8,001 bases of DNA, from the NCBI GenBank assembly GCA_946481445.1, contig CAMLOA010000066.1:1-8001 (forward strand). The letters are read 5' to 3'. The stretch's first letter is position 1; each line of letters opens with the position of its first letter. The notes under the pieces are model-generated. The model was not told the origin of the DNA and did no database searches. It saw nothing but the letters and a program-made list of their open reading frames with translations. Below, piece after piece: positions 1 to 6,584 of the stretch. This stretch comes from an uncultured Devosia sp. (GTDB lineage Bacteria > Pseudomonadota > Alphaproteobacteria > Rhizobiales > Devosiaceae). The position numbers and the translations under genes are program-made.

Positions 1-919
1 CCTCAAGTCCGTAGCGCGAGGCGATGAGGGCGCCCTCGGCCGGGCCGAGCACCAGCAGGGCGGTGGCCCAGGCATCGGCGGCCATGCAGGTCTGGGCCAG
101 TACGGTCACGGCCGCTGGTCCGCCTGCAAGCGGGGCCCGCAGGCGCGGGTCCATGGTGTGGCCGTAGCGAATGCCGCCGATATCGACGAAGTGCCGGTAA
201 TCACCGGACGTGGCGACGGCGGAATCGGTCAGCTCAAGGACGCCCTCGGCTTCACGCTGTCCTGCCCGTGGCTTCTCGACAGCGACGCGCCATGGCGTGC
301 CATCAGGCTTGCCGCCGGCCCCGCGCAGTTCGCCATCGATCGAGACGAGAAAGTGGCCAATGCCATTTGAGGCGAGGACGCGGGCCAGTTCATCAACGCC
401 AAAACCCTTGGCAATGCCGGAGAGGTCGAGCGCAATCTCCGTGCGCTTGCGGATCTGGCACCGTCCGGCATCCAGATCGAGGCAGACGTGAGCGGGAAGC
501 CTCGGGCGGTTCCGGACAGCGGTGATGCCGGCCTGATCCGGGGCTGTGTGACGACTGCCAAATCCCCAGGCGGACACCAGGTCGCCGACACCGATATCGA
601 AGGCTCCGCCTGACAGCCGGCCGATGTCCAAGGCTGTTTCAAGCACCTTGAACAGCAACTCGGGTACTTCGAGCCAAACATTCGTCGGCGCACGATTGAG
701 CCGCATCAGCGCCGAATCGGGCTTCCACGTGGACATCTGGGCGTCCACCGCATCGACCGCCGCCTGCAGCGCCTGGCGCAGGTCCGGCTGGTCGCTGGTC
801 GCGGGCGCGTAGAATACCGCCGCGTAGCGCGTGCCCATGGTGGGGCCATTGATGGCATGCCGGTGGAGAGGGGACGGCCTCTCGATCGGGGCGAGGCGGT
901 GGCTGAGGTCAGTAAGCAT
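1..919 (-). CDS. apbE: FAD:protein FMN transferase (ApbE family), C-terminus cut by window edge
   Basis: ApbE enzymes use Mg2+ and FAD to attach FMN covalently to a Thr or Ser of a target protein. The frame stays open from the ATG at 919 to the window edge, giving 306 residues; the family is usually 300-350, so only a short tail is missing. Family motifs appear in order: GPTMGTRY (25-32), MSTWKPDS (62-69), SGGAFDIGVG (103-112), DLSGIAKGFGVD (165-176), SIDGELRG (193-200), VATSGDYR (235-242), HTMDP (254-258) and MAADAWATAL (279-288), whose Asp282 is the expected metal ligand. The start overlaps the end of the upstream reductase gene by 11 bp, implying translational coupling. The N-terminus (MLTDLSHRLA) has no signal peptide or lipobox, and no better start lies just upstream, which is odd for a family that is often periplasmic or lipid-anchored. 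The likely target is the DUF2271 protein of the same operon (inference). Family assignment is secure. Confidence 0.93.
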   Translation of the reverse strand, partial: MLTDLSHRLAPIERPSPLHRHAINGPTMGTRYAAVFYAPATSDQPDLRQALQAAVDAVDAQMSTWKPDSALMRLNRAPTNVWLEVPELLFKVLETALDIGRLSGGAFDIGVGDLVSAWGFGSRHTAPDQAGITAVRNRPRLPAHVCLDLDAGRCQIRKRTEIALDLSGIAKGFGVDELARVLASNGIGHFLVSIDGELRGAGGKPDGTPWRVAVEKPRAGQREAEGVLELTDSAVATSGDYRHFVDIGGIRYGHTMDPRLRAPLAGGPAAVTVLAQTCMAADAWATALLVLGPAEGALIASRYGLE

Positions 920-3083
920 CTTCGAGATACAGTCCCTTCTGCTTGAGCCCGTCGGCTGACAGCCCGAGAGGCGCCAGGCAGACATCGATCGCGCCCCGCA
1001 CTCCCATGGCCATGTCACGCCCGCCGCAGACCATGATCTGGGCGCCTTGCTGGACGAGGCGCCGCAGGGTCTCCGCTTCGTCCCGCAACAGGTCCTGCAC
1101 GTAGCCACCGCCCATGACGCGCGAGAAGCGCGTGTTCAGGGACGCCAGGCGCCCATCGCGCAGCGCGGTGTGCAGGTCGTCGCGATAGAGGAAGTCCGAC
1201 GCCGGATCGCGTCCGCCAAAGAAGAGATGGATCGGGCGGCGGCTGCGGTTGTGGTGCACGAAGCCAGCCAGCGGGGCGACTCCGGCTCCGGCGCCGATGA
1301 GAACCAGCGGCCGGCGCCCGCGGCTGGGCCGGAAGTACGGATTGGCGCGGATGAAGCTGTCGATCTTGTCGCCGACCGACAGCGAATGCAGAAATTCCGA
1401 GCAGAGCCCGCCCGATTGCTTGCGCACGCAGATTTCCAGCATGCCGTCGCGCGATGCCGATGCGAGAGAATAGTAGCGCGGCACGTCGCCGCCGGGCGGA
1501 ACGACGCCGACCAGGTCGCCGACGTCGAAACGTGGCAGCCGATCGCGCAAGGGGGCGCGGAACCTGAGGACAACGACCGGAGCCTGGACTTCCATTCCAT
1601 AGAGAATCCGCTCGGCAAGCACGAGCTTGCGTGTCGGTGGCATTCTTGGGCTGTGGCGCAGCGCCAGGGGCAGGCCAAGCTGCCGGCCGAGCTGGCCGCC
1701 CCAGGCAGCGAAATGGCCGGCAGACTGGCGATCGACGCGATTGAAGGGAATGAGACGATGCAGGCCTTTGGCCTCAAGAGCTGCATCGACCTCGGCCGCA
1801 AAACCGCAAAAGCGCGCAAAGCTCTGGTCGCCAAACCCCAGCACGGCGAAACGGGGGGCCGATGCGAAGTGCTGGAGCTTGGAGAGAAACTGGCGGGCCG
1901 AGGCCGGCGGGGCGCCATCGCCATAGGTTGCCGCGAGCACGATCAGGCGGGTCGCGCGCGGATAGGCTCGGCGCAGGTCGTTCATGGCGGCAACATGGAT
2001 GCGCTGCCCGTGTTGCGTCAGGGCATGCTGCAGGGTGGAGGCAAAACCCCAGGTGCTGCCGGCTTCGCTGCCGACGAGGATAACGATATCGGCTTCGCGC
2101 CAGGGCGCATTGCCGATGATGCCGGGCGTGCTGCGGCGGCGCCTCCACCAGATGAGCGTGCCCGTGATGGCCAGGAGCGGCACTGCCAGCGCGCCGAGGC
2201 CCACCAGCAGCGCGACGACAGGTACACCTTGCCCGGTATGCAGCAGATAGATGAACTCGTAGGTCTGCTGCCAGGCATCATTGGGCGTGAACGCCAGCAT
2301 TGCCCCGGTGCCCTGGTCGACAAAGCCCTGCCCGGCACGCGTGGTCACGGTGAAGACGTCAGTGGCGTCGCCGAGCGCGGGAAAGCTCAGTTCGCGCAGG
2401 TCGGAGAGCGGGATTCCGGCCAGAGCAGGGAGGGAAGCGATGGGGGCGATAGCTGCCCCTGTGCCTGCTGGAGAGAGTGAAAATGCCTGCGTCGCGCTTT
2501 CGGGAAGAAGCTCGAAATAGACCGCCGACATATAGGCGCCGGTAAGCGCGGTCAGGAGCAGTGCGAGCGTGCCGACGCGGGCCAGATCGGTGTGCAGCCG
2601 CTGCGAGCCTGTGCCGCGCGAACTGACGAACAGCTTGCGCCACCCGCCCGTCTTAGCCACCAGCAGCAGCATGCCACTGACGGCAAGTGCGAGCATGGCG
2701 AGGGCAGAGACACCAGCCATGCCACGCCCCAGGCCGCCCAGCAGGAAGGAGCGGTGCAGGTCTGTCATGAAGCTGAAGAAGGCTGAAGGTGTGTAGGCCC
2801 CGCTTGCAGCGCCGGTTTCGGGATCGACAAGGACGGCGCTGCGTATGCCGTTGTCCAGCGTGTAGGCCACCAGCTGTCCCGAGGCCGAATGCACCAGACG
2901 CTCGACTCCAGGCAGATGCTGCGCCACCCGATCGGCAACGACTGCAACACTGAGGCCGCCGCCAGCAGGGATCGTGGTCAAGGCATCGGTGATCGGCTGC
3001 AGCGACAGGACGAAGCCTGTCGCTGCCATGAAGATGACCAGCAAGCCACCGGCAAGGCCCGCAAGGGAGTGGAAGCGGCGCAT
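909..3083 (-). CDS. PepSY-TM membrane protein fused to flavodoxin-like and NAD(P)H:flavin oxidoreductase modules
   Basis: A 724-residue inner-membrane flavoprotein. Residues 1-315 are a PepSY-associated TM region with four predicted helices (about 8-29, 121-143, 169-190, 288-312) and periplasmic loops between helices 1-2 and 3-4. His5, His110, His164 and His282 sit at helix ends and are candidate heme ligands, as in FoxB/PiuB-type reductases. After a basic RRRR (314-317) comes a cytosolic flavodoxin-like domain (about 332-468) with GSEAGST (338-344), ATYGDGAPP (385-393) and LGFGDQSF (415-422). A CysJ-like reductase module follows: RYYSLASASR (536-545, FAD), GAGAGVAPL (597-605, NAD(P)H), CGGRDMA (686-692) and the terminal LYLEDAY. 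It probably passes electrons from NAD(P)H via FAD, FMN and heme to the periplasm, for example to an iron chelate or the DUF2271 partner (inference). I chose the ATG at 3083 because AGGGG lies 7 nt upstream; a TTG at 3104 would add seven residues and overlap the preceding gene. Databases may call such proteins sulfite reductase alpha subunit, but no sulfite reductase partner is seen. Confidence 0.9.
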   Translation of the reverse strand: MRRFHSLAGLAGGLLVIFMAATGFVLSLQPITDALTTIPAGGGLSVAVVADRVAQHLPGVERLVHSASGQLVAYTLDNGIRSAVLVDPETGAASGAYTPSAFFSFMTDLHRSFLLGGLGRGMAGVSALAMLALAVSGMLLLVAKTGGWRKLFVSSRGTGSQRLHTDLARVGTLALLLTALTGAYMSAVYFELLPESATQAFSLSPAGTGAAIAPIASLPALAGIPLSDLRELSFPALGDATDVFTVTTRAGQGFVDQGTGAMLAFTPNDAWQQTYEFIYLLHTGQGVPVVALLVGLGALAVPLLAITGTLIWWRRRRSTPGIIGNAPWREADIVILVGSEAGSTWGFASTLQHALTQHGQRIHVAAMNDLRRAYPRATRLIVLAATYGDGAPPASARQFLSKLQHFASAPRFAVLGFGDQSFARFCGFAAEVDAALEAKGLHRLIPFNRVDRQSAGHFAAWGGQLGRQLGLPLALRHSPRMPPTRKLVLAERILYGMEVQAPVVVLRFRAPLRDRLPRFDVGDLVGVVPPGGDVPRYYSLASASRDGMLEICVRKQSGGLCSEFLHSLSVGDKIDSFIRANPYFRPSRGRRPLVLIGAGAGVAPLAGFVHHNRSRRPIHLFFGGRDPASDFLYRDDLHTALRDGRLASLNTRFSRVMGGGYVQDLLRDEAETLRRLVQQGAQIMVCGGRDMAMGVRGAIDVCLAPLGLSADGLKQKGLYLEDAY

Positions 3084-3093
3084 CTGCGTGCCC

Positions 3094-3561
3094 CTACAGC
3101 CCAAGCGAGATCGTGTTGACGTAGCCTGACCCGGTGGCAGAGCCCGAGGCGGAGGTGAGGGGGATCACCGCATCGTCGGCGTACTGGCCGCCATTCTCGA
3201 CCGCACTGTCGACGTGGATCCGATAGCCGGCATCCAGCAGCGTGTCGGCGAGATCGGCATGGACCGTCAGCGTCTGACCGCCACCGACACTGGCGCCGGT
3301 GATGCCATCGAGATTGAGCGATCCGGCGGTGGACGCGGCGCGGGCCCAGCCACGCAGGTCGCCATAGTATTTCGACTTCTGGCCCGAGACCCAAAGGGTG
3401 GAATGATAGCTGCCGTCCGGATTGGTCAGGTAGACCGCCAGATAGGCGGCATGACCGGAATATTGCACGAGGGTAGTCTGGATGGTGACGTCCCGGGCCA
3501 TGGCGATACCGGGGGTGACGAGTGCGGTTGCCAGCATCAGCATTGCGGCGATTTTCTTCAC
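3094..3561 (-). CDS. DUF2271 family periplasmic protein, candidate ApbE flavinylation substrate
   Basis: A 155-residue exported protein. Residues 1-22 are a Sec signal peptide: KK, a hydrophobic core, then IAMA before Arg23, fitting signal peptidase I cleavage after Ala22. The mature part matches the DUF2271 pattern as I remember it: AAYLAVYLTNPDG (38-50), STLWVSGQKSKYYGDLRGW (54-72), DGITGAS (85-91), DAGYRIHVDSAVE (110-122) and AVIPLTSA (131-138). DGITGAS fits the D-x-x-(S/T)-G-A-(S/T) consensus for FMN attachment by ApbE, with Ser91 as acceptor; modification here is inferred. The family has no firm biochemical role that I know. The start is GTG at 3561 with AGGAG 7 nt upstream. It is first in the operon, 10 bp before the PepSY reductase, and would be its periplasmic redox partner. 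There is no Tat-type twin arginine, so it should be exported unfolded through Sec. Confidence 0.85.
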   Translation of the reverse strand: MKKIAAMLMLATALVTPGIAMARDVTIQTTLVQYSGHAAYLAVYLTNPDGSYHSTLWVSGQKSKYYGDLRGWARAASTAGSLNLDGITGASVGGGQTLTVHADLADTLLDAGYRIHVDSAVENGGQYADDAVIPLTSASGSATGSGYVNTISLGL

Positions 3562-3568
3562 GGTCGGG

Positions 3569-3573
3569 CTCCT
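3569..3573 (-). promoter_or_regulatory. Ribosome binding site deciding the GTG start of the DUF2271 gene
   Basis: AGGAG on the minus strand, 7 nt before the GTG at 3561. It supports this non-ATG start, which is also where the signal peptide begins. Confidence 0.75.
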
Positions 3574-3682
3574 GATCCATCTGTTGGCTGCGGCAGTTGG
3601 ATCATGTGAAGCTGACGGCAGGCTGAAGCGGGCAAGGTTTCTTGTTCAGCCTGGTGTAAGGTTGGCTCGCTATGAGGTCTGC

Positions 3683-3687
3683 GGGAG
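3683..3687 (+). promoter_or_regulatory. Ribosome binding site deciding the GTG start of the response regulator
   Basis: GGGAG placed 7 nt before the GTG at 3695. The open frame extends upstream to 3482, but only this start gives the standard receiver-domain beginning MRVLLIEDD. Confidence 0.7.
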
Positions 3688-3694
3688 CCCAAGC

Positions 3695-4351
3695 GTGCGC
3701 GTTCTGTTGATCGAAGATGACCATGTACTGGGCGCCGCCATCCGCGACCACGTGCTTTCCACCGGGCATGCGGTCGACTGGATGCAGCGGATAGACGATG
3801 CACGTTTGGCCCTTGCCATTGTCTCCTACGAGCTGGTGCTGCTCGATCTCAACCTGCCCGATGGTCGTGGCCTTGACCTGCTCCGGGACCTGCGGGCGGC
3901 CGGCAATACCGTTCCGGTTATCATCACTACCGCGCAGGACCAGGTCGCCGTGCGTATCGAGGGCCTCAATTCCGGGGCCGACGACTACCTGGTCAAGCCA
4001 TTCGACCTCGCCGAAATGGCTGCCCGGATTGCCGCCGTCGCTCGCCGCTACGGGGGCAATCCCACACCGGAAATCGTCACCGCAGGGGTGACCATAGATC
4101 TGAGCCGCCGTACGGCCAGCGTCGACGGCAAGAGGGCCAACCTCACGGCACGGGAATGGGCAGTGCTCGGACGCTTGCTGGCGCGGCGCGGCGGCGTTGT
4201 CACCAAGTCCGAGATCGAGGACTCGCTCTACGCCTTTGGTGCCGAAGTCGAAAGCAACGCTGTCGAAGTCTATGTCAGCCGATTGCGCAAGAAGCTGGGC
4301 CGAGACTTCGTCCAGACCATTCGCGGCCTCGGCTACCAGGTCAATCCATGA
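3695..4351 (+). CDS. OmpR/PhoB-family DNA-binding response regulator
   Basis: A 218-residue cytosolic transcription regulator, a normal length for the family. The receiver domain spans 1-118: acidic pair Asp8/Asp9 in LLIEDD, phospho-acceptor Asp51 in LVLLDLNLPDG (48-58), switch Thr79, and Lys101 in DYLVKPFD (97-104). The C-terminal winged-helix domain (about 125-217) has the typical LTAREWAVLGRLL (150-162), the segment NAVEVYVSRLRKKLG (188-202) and the ending TIRGLGYQV. The GTG at 3695 is preceded by GGGAG. Its stop overlaps the kinase start as ATGA, so the two are coupled and form a cognate pair. Target genes cannot be read from the protein; the divergent redox operon and its own promoter are the obvious candidates. 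It belongs to the QseB/PmrA/TctD-like group by general look, so no gene symbol is given. Confidence 0.95.
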   Translation: MRVLLIEDDHVLGAAIRDHVLSTGHAVDWMQRIDDARLALAIVSYELVLLDLNLPDGRGLDLLRDLRAAGNTVPVIITTAQDQVAVRIEGLNSGADDYLVKPFDLAEMAARIAAVARRYGGNPTPEIVTAGVTIDLSRRTASVDGKRANLTAREWAVLGRLLARRGGVVTKSEIEDSLYAFGAEVESNAVEVYVSRLRKKLGRDFVQTIRGLGYQVNP

Positions 4352-5745
4352 AGCGCCGGCCGTCGATTGCGCTGCGGTTGGCGCTTGGTCTGACCGCCGG
4401 AATGGCGCTGCTGTGGATAGGCGCCGCAGCCATTTCGGTGAGCGTGATGCAGCACGAGCTCAACGAGGCCTATGATGACAGCCTCGAGCAGAGTGCCCAG
4501 CGGCTGTTGCCACTTGCTCTGCACGACCTGCGAGAGCGAAGCGAAGGCGGTCGCCTGGTCGTTGGTCTGGACAACGAGGGCGATGACGACGATCACGACA
4601 ATGAGGTGGGTGGTGACGACGACGGCGCTGCGCCAGGGGTGCCGCACGATGCGAGCTTTACCTATGTCGTGTTCGACAGCGCTGGGGAAGTTGTGCTGCG
4701 CGATCAGCACGCCGATGAGCTCGACCTGCCGGCAAACGTGCCGGGCGGCTTTGCCGATTTCGCTGGTCAACGGGTGTTTGGCCTGACCGATCGCACCGGC
4801 TTCTCAATACTTGTCGTGGAAACCAGCGATCGCCGCCTGAACGGGCTGGTTGACAGCATGTTCGCTCTGGGTCTGCCTTTGCTCGCGCTTCTGCCGCTCA
4901 TGGCCGGCGGTATCTGGCTGGCCATGCGACTGGCGCTCCGGCCGCTGGTGGCGCTACGCCACGACATTGCCAAACGAGACAGCCGCAACCTGCAGCCCCT
5001 GGTATCGGACGGCCATCCAGCAGAGCTCGCTCCCATCGCCGAGGCCGTTGGCGCGCTGATGGTGCGATTGAAATCTGCCCTTGATGCCGAGCGCTCCTTT
5101 GCCGCCCGCAGCGCGCACGAGTTGCGGACACCCATTGCGGGAGCCCTGGCCCAGACACAGCAACTGGCGGCAGAGCTTGATGGTGGCCCAAGCGCAGCCA
5201 GGTTGGCAGACATTGAGGCCGCCCTGAAGCGCCTGGCCACATTGTCGGAAAAGCTGCTCCAGATGGCGCGCGTCGAAGCCGGCTTCGCCAAGTCGGACAT
5301 CGAGACCGATCTGCTGCCGGTGGTGGCCATGGTGGTCCGCGACATCAATGCCACCACCATGTGGCGCGAGCGGGTGCACGAAGAGGCCACCACCGCCGCC
5401 CTGACGGCACCCATCGATCCGGATGCCTTTGCCATAGCGCTCCGCAACTTGGTCGAGAACGCTCTCAAGCATGGCGCTCCGAACGTTCCGGTGCACATTC
5501 GGGTCGAAGACGGCGGGAAGGTGGTTGTTCGCAACGCCGGATCCGTAGTCGGCGCGGCCGAGCTCGCCCAGCTGGGGCAACCCTTCGTGCGTGGCGCAAC
5601 GACGGCAGATGGCAGCGGGCTTGGCCTGTCGATAGCGCGCTCCATTCTGGAGCAGGCGGGCGGTGCCCTCACGTTCAAGTCCCCCGCCACCGCCGCCAAG
5701 GATGGCTTCGAAGCCACGATAAGCCTTCCCAGGGGCCACCGGTGA
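4348..5745 (+). CDS. Sensor histidine kinase with acidic periplasmic loop
   Basis: A 465-residue inner-membrane kinase, partner of the overlapping upstream regulator. Helix 1 is about 9-33 and helix 2 about 171-193, framing a periplasmic sensor of about 135 residues. A HAMP-like linker follows (about 194-245), then the H-box SAHELRTP (255-262) with phospho-acceptor His257, the N-box LRNLVENALKHG (365-376) with Asn371, and the G2 box GSGLGLSI (422-429). The architecture resembles QseC/PmrB/TctE kinases. The sensor holds an unusual acidic run at 75-92, with 11 Asp/Glu and one His, which may bind a cation such as iron, calcium or magnesium (inference). The G1 region reads RNAGSVV (395-401) where DxGxG is usual, so the key Asp is Asn396; similar Asn-containing variants occur in this kinase group, so this does not prove inactivity. 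The start is ATG at 4348 in the ATGA overlap. Confidence 0.94.
   Translation: MKRRPSIALRLALGLTAGMALLWIGAAAISVSVMQHELNEAYDDSLEQSAQRLLPLALHDLRERSEGGRLVVGLDNEGDDDDHDNEVGGDDDGAAPGVPHDASFTYVVFDSAGEVVLRDQHADELDLPANVPGGFADFAGQRVFGLTDRTGFSILVVETSDRRLNGLVDSMFALGLPLLALLPLMAGGIWLAMRLALRPLVALRHDIAKRDSRNLQPLVSDGHPAELAPIAEAVGALMVRLKSALDAERSFAARSAHELRTPIAGALAQTQQLAAELDGGPSAARLADIEAALKRLATLSEKLLQMARVEAGFAKSDIETDLLPVVAMVVRDINATTMWRERVHEEATTAALTAPIDPDAFAIALRNLVENALKHGAPNVPVHIRVEDGGKVVVRNAGSVVGAAELAQLGQPFVRGATTADGSGLGLSIARSILEQAGGALTFKSPATAAKDGFEATISLPRGHR
4570..4623 (+). other. Region encoding the Asp/Glu-rich patch of the kinase sensor domain
   Basis: Encodes kinase residues 75-92, including DDDDHDNE (79-86) and DDD (90-92), with Gly around them. 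It lies in the periplasmic loop and looks like a flexible, strongly negative cation-binding segment. Metal choice cannot be told from sequence. Confidence 0.6.
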
Positions 5746-5795
5746 GCGGCAACCGGCTTCTTGTTCGAACCCAGCGCAGCAGCAAGGCAAAGCAA

Positions 5796-6497
5796 ATGAC
5801 CTACCAATCCGCCCACCAGGAAGTTCACTTCATAAACCGCTCCGGCTGGCTGCGCGCCGCCGTGCTGGGCGCCAATGATGGAATCGTGTCGGTGTCTTCG
5901 CTGATCGTGGGCGTGGCCGCCGCGGACCCAAGCCCTGGCGCCGTCCTGATCGCAGGCGTCGCCGGGCTCGCGGCCGGAGCGATGTCGATGGCGGCAGGCG
6001 AATATGTCTCTGTCAGCTCACAATCGGACATCGAGCGCGCCGACATCGCGCGCGAAAAGCAGGCGCTGATCGATACGCCTGCGGCGGAGGAGGCCGAGCT
6101 GGCTTCGATCTACCAATCGCGCGGCCTGTCTGCGGCAACCGCAGCGCTGGTTGCCAGGGAACTGACCGAGAAGGACGCCCTGGGGGCTCACATCAGGGAT
6201 GAACTGGGCCTGTCCGAGGTGCACAGCGCCAACCCGCTGCAAGCAGCCCTGGCGTCTGGCCTGACGTTCACTGTCGCTGCAGCCTTGCCCCTGCTTGCGG
6301 CGGTCCTGGCGCCGGAGGGTACGATCATTCCGGTGGTGGTGGTGACAACCCTGGTCTGCCTTGCGGCTCTTGGCGCCCTGGGCGCGCAGGCCGGGGGCGC
6401 CCCCAAGCTGCGCCCGACTGCCCGCGTCCTGTTCTGGGGTGCGGCCGCCATGGCCGTCACGGCGCTGATCGGCCGCATTTTCGGGGTGAGCGTTTAG
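5796..6497 (+). CDS. VIT/CCC1-family iron/manganese transporter
   Basis: A 233-residue integral membrane protein of the VIT1/CCC1 family, which moves Fe2+ or Mn2+ out of the cytosol (into vacuoles in plants and yeast). The family signature is clear: LRAAVLGANDGIVSVSSLIVGV (19-40), where Asp28 is the conserved transport-path acid, and GAMSMAAGEYVSVSSQ (61-76). Between helices 2 and 3 is the charged cytosolic segment (about 77-145), rich in Glu, matching the metal-binding domain of the family. Three hydrophobic stretches follow (about 148-170, 178-199, 209-230). No ferritin-like domain is fused at the N-terminus. I chose the ATG at 5796, which gives the usual N-terminus; its ribosome site is weak (AAGG, 8 nt upstream). 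The open frame runs further upstream to 5361, but that part is a shadow of the kinase. It lies 50 bp after the kinase, so it may be in the same transcript. Confidence 0.92.
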   Translation: MTYQSAHQEVHFINRSGWLRAAVLGANDGIVSVSSLIVGVAAADPSPGAVLIAGVAGLAAGAMSMAAGEYVSVSSQSDIERADIAREKQALIDTPAAEEAELASIYQSRGLSAATAALVARELTEKDALGAHIRDELGLSEVHSANPLQAALASGLTFTVAAALPLLAAVLAPEGTIIPVVVVTTLVCLAALGALGAQAGGAPKLRPTARVLFWGAAAMAVTALIGRIFGVSV

Positions 6498-6584
6498 CGC
6501 CGGCGCCGGTCACCGAAACGCAGAGCCGGCCGTCCACGAAGTCTTCGCGCAGGTCACCGTTCCTGATCCTCATTGGGAGGCAGG
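6498..6584. other. Short convergent gap, no clear element
   Basis: This 87-bp gap separates the 3' ends of the transporter and the LacI-type gene. It holds GC-rich repeats such as GCCGGC twice and GGTCACC twice (6508-6514, 6552-6558), but no hairpin followed by a T run, so I cannot support an intrinsic terminator. Confidence 0.5.

Larger units (their letters stand above)
3562..3694. promoter_or_regulatory. Divergent intergenic region between the redox operon and the two-component genes
   Basis: This 133-bp gap must hold the promoters for both directions. It contains a perfect 7-bp inverted repeat, GGCTGAA (3621-3627) with TTCAGCC (3645-3651), and a direct repeat AAGGTT (3634-3639 and 3658-3663, 24 bp apart). 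Either could be a regulator site, but neither has the roughly 10-11 bp half-site spacing typical of OmpR-family regulators. I could not identify convincing -35/-10 pairs. Its role as shared control region follows from gene layout only. Confidence 0.45.

Noticed and set aside
1047..2480. Long plus-strand open frame of 477 codons
   Set aside because: It lies wholly opposite the PepSY-reductase gene, and its translation is low-complexity and matches no family; such antisense frames are common in GC-rich DNA.
909..3083. Naming the reductase cysJ (sulfite reductase flavoprotein)
   Set aside because: The C-terminal modules resemble CysJ, but the PepSY membrane region and absence of cysI or other sulfur genes argue against that role.
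3084..3104. TTG start adding seven residues to the PepSY reductase
   Set aside because: The ATG at 3083 has AGGGG at good distance and begins right before the first helix; the TTG has no comparable site.
2978..3580. Minus-strand frame of 200 codons overlapping the DUF2271 gene
   Set aside because: It is another frame of the same strand, Arg-rich with no signal peptide, whereas the chosen frame has a ribosome site, signal peptide and family motifs.
3482..3694. N-terminal extension of the response regulator frame
   Set aside because: The added residues lie opposite the DUF2271 gene and in the promoter gap, and receiver domains begin at MRVLLIEDD.
4767..5828. Minus-strand open frame of 353 codons opposite the histidine kinase
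   Set aside because: The translation is Ser/Arg/Ala-rich and featureless, while the opposite strand encodes all kinase boxes.
6499..6560. Possible terminator hairpin in the convergent gap
   Set aside because: GCCGGC repeats could pair only over a long loop and no T run follows.
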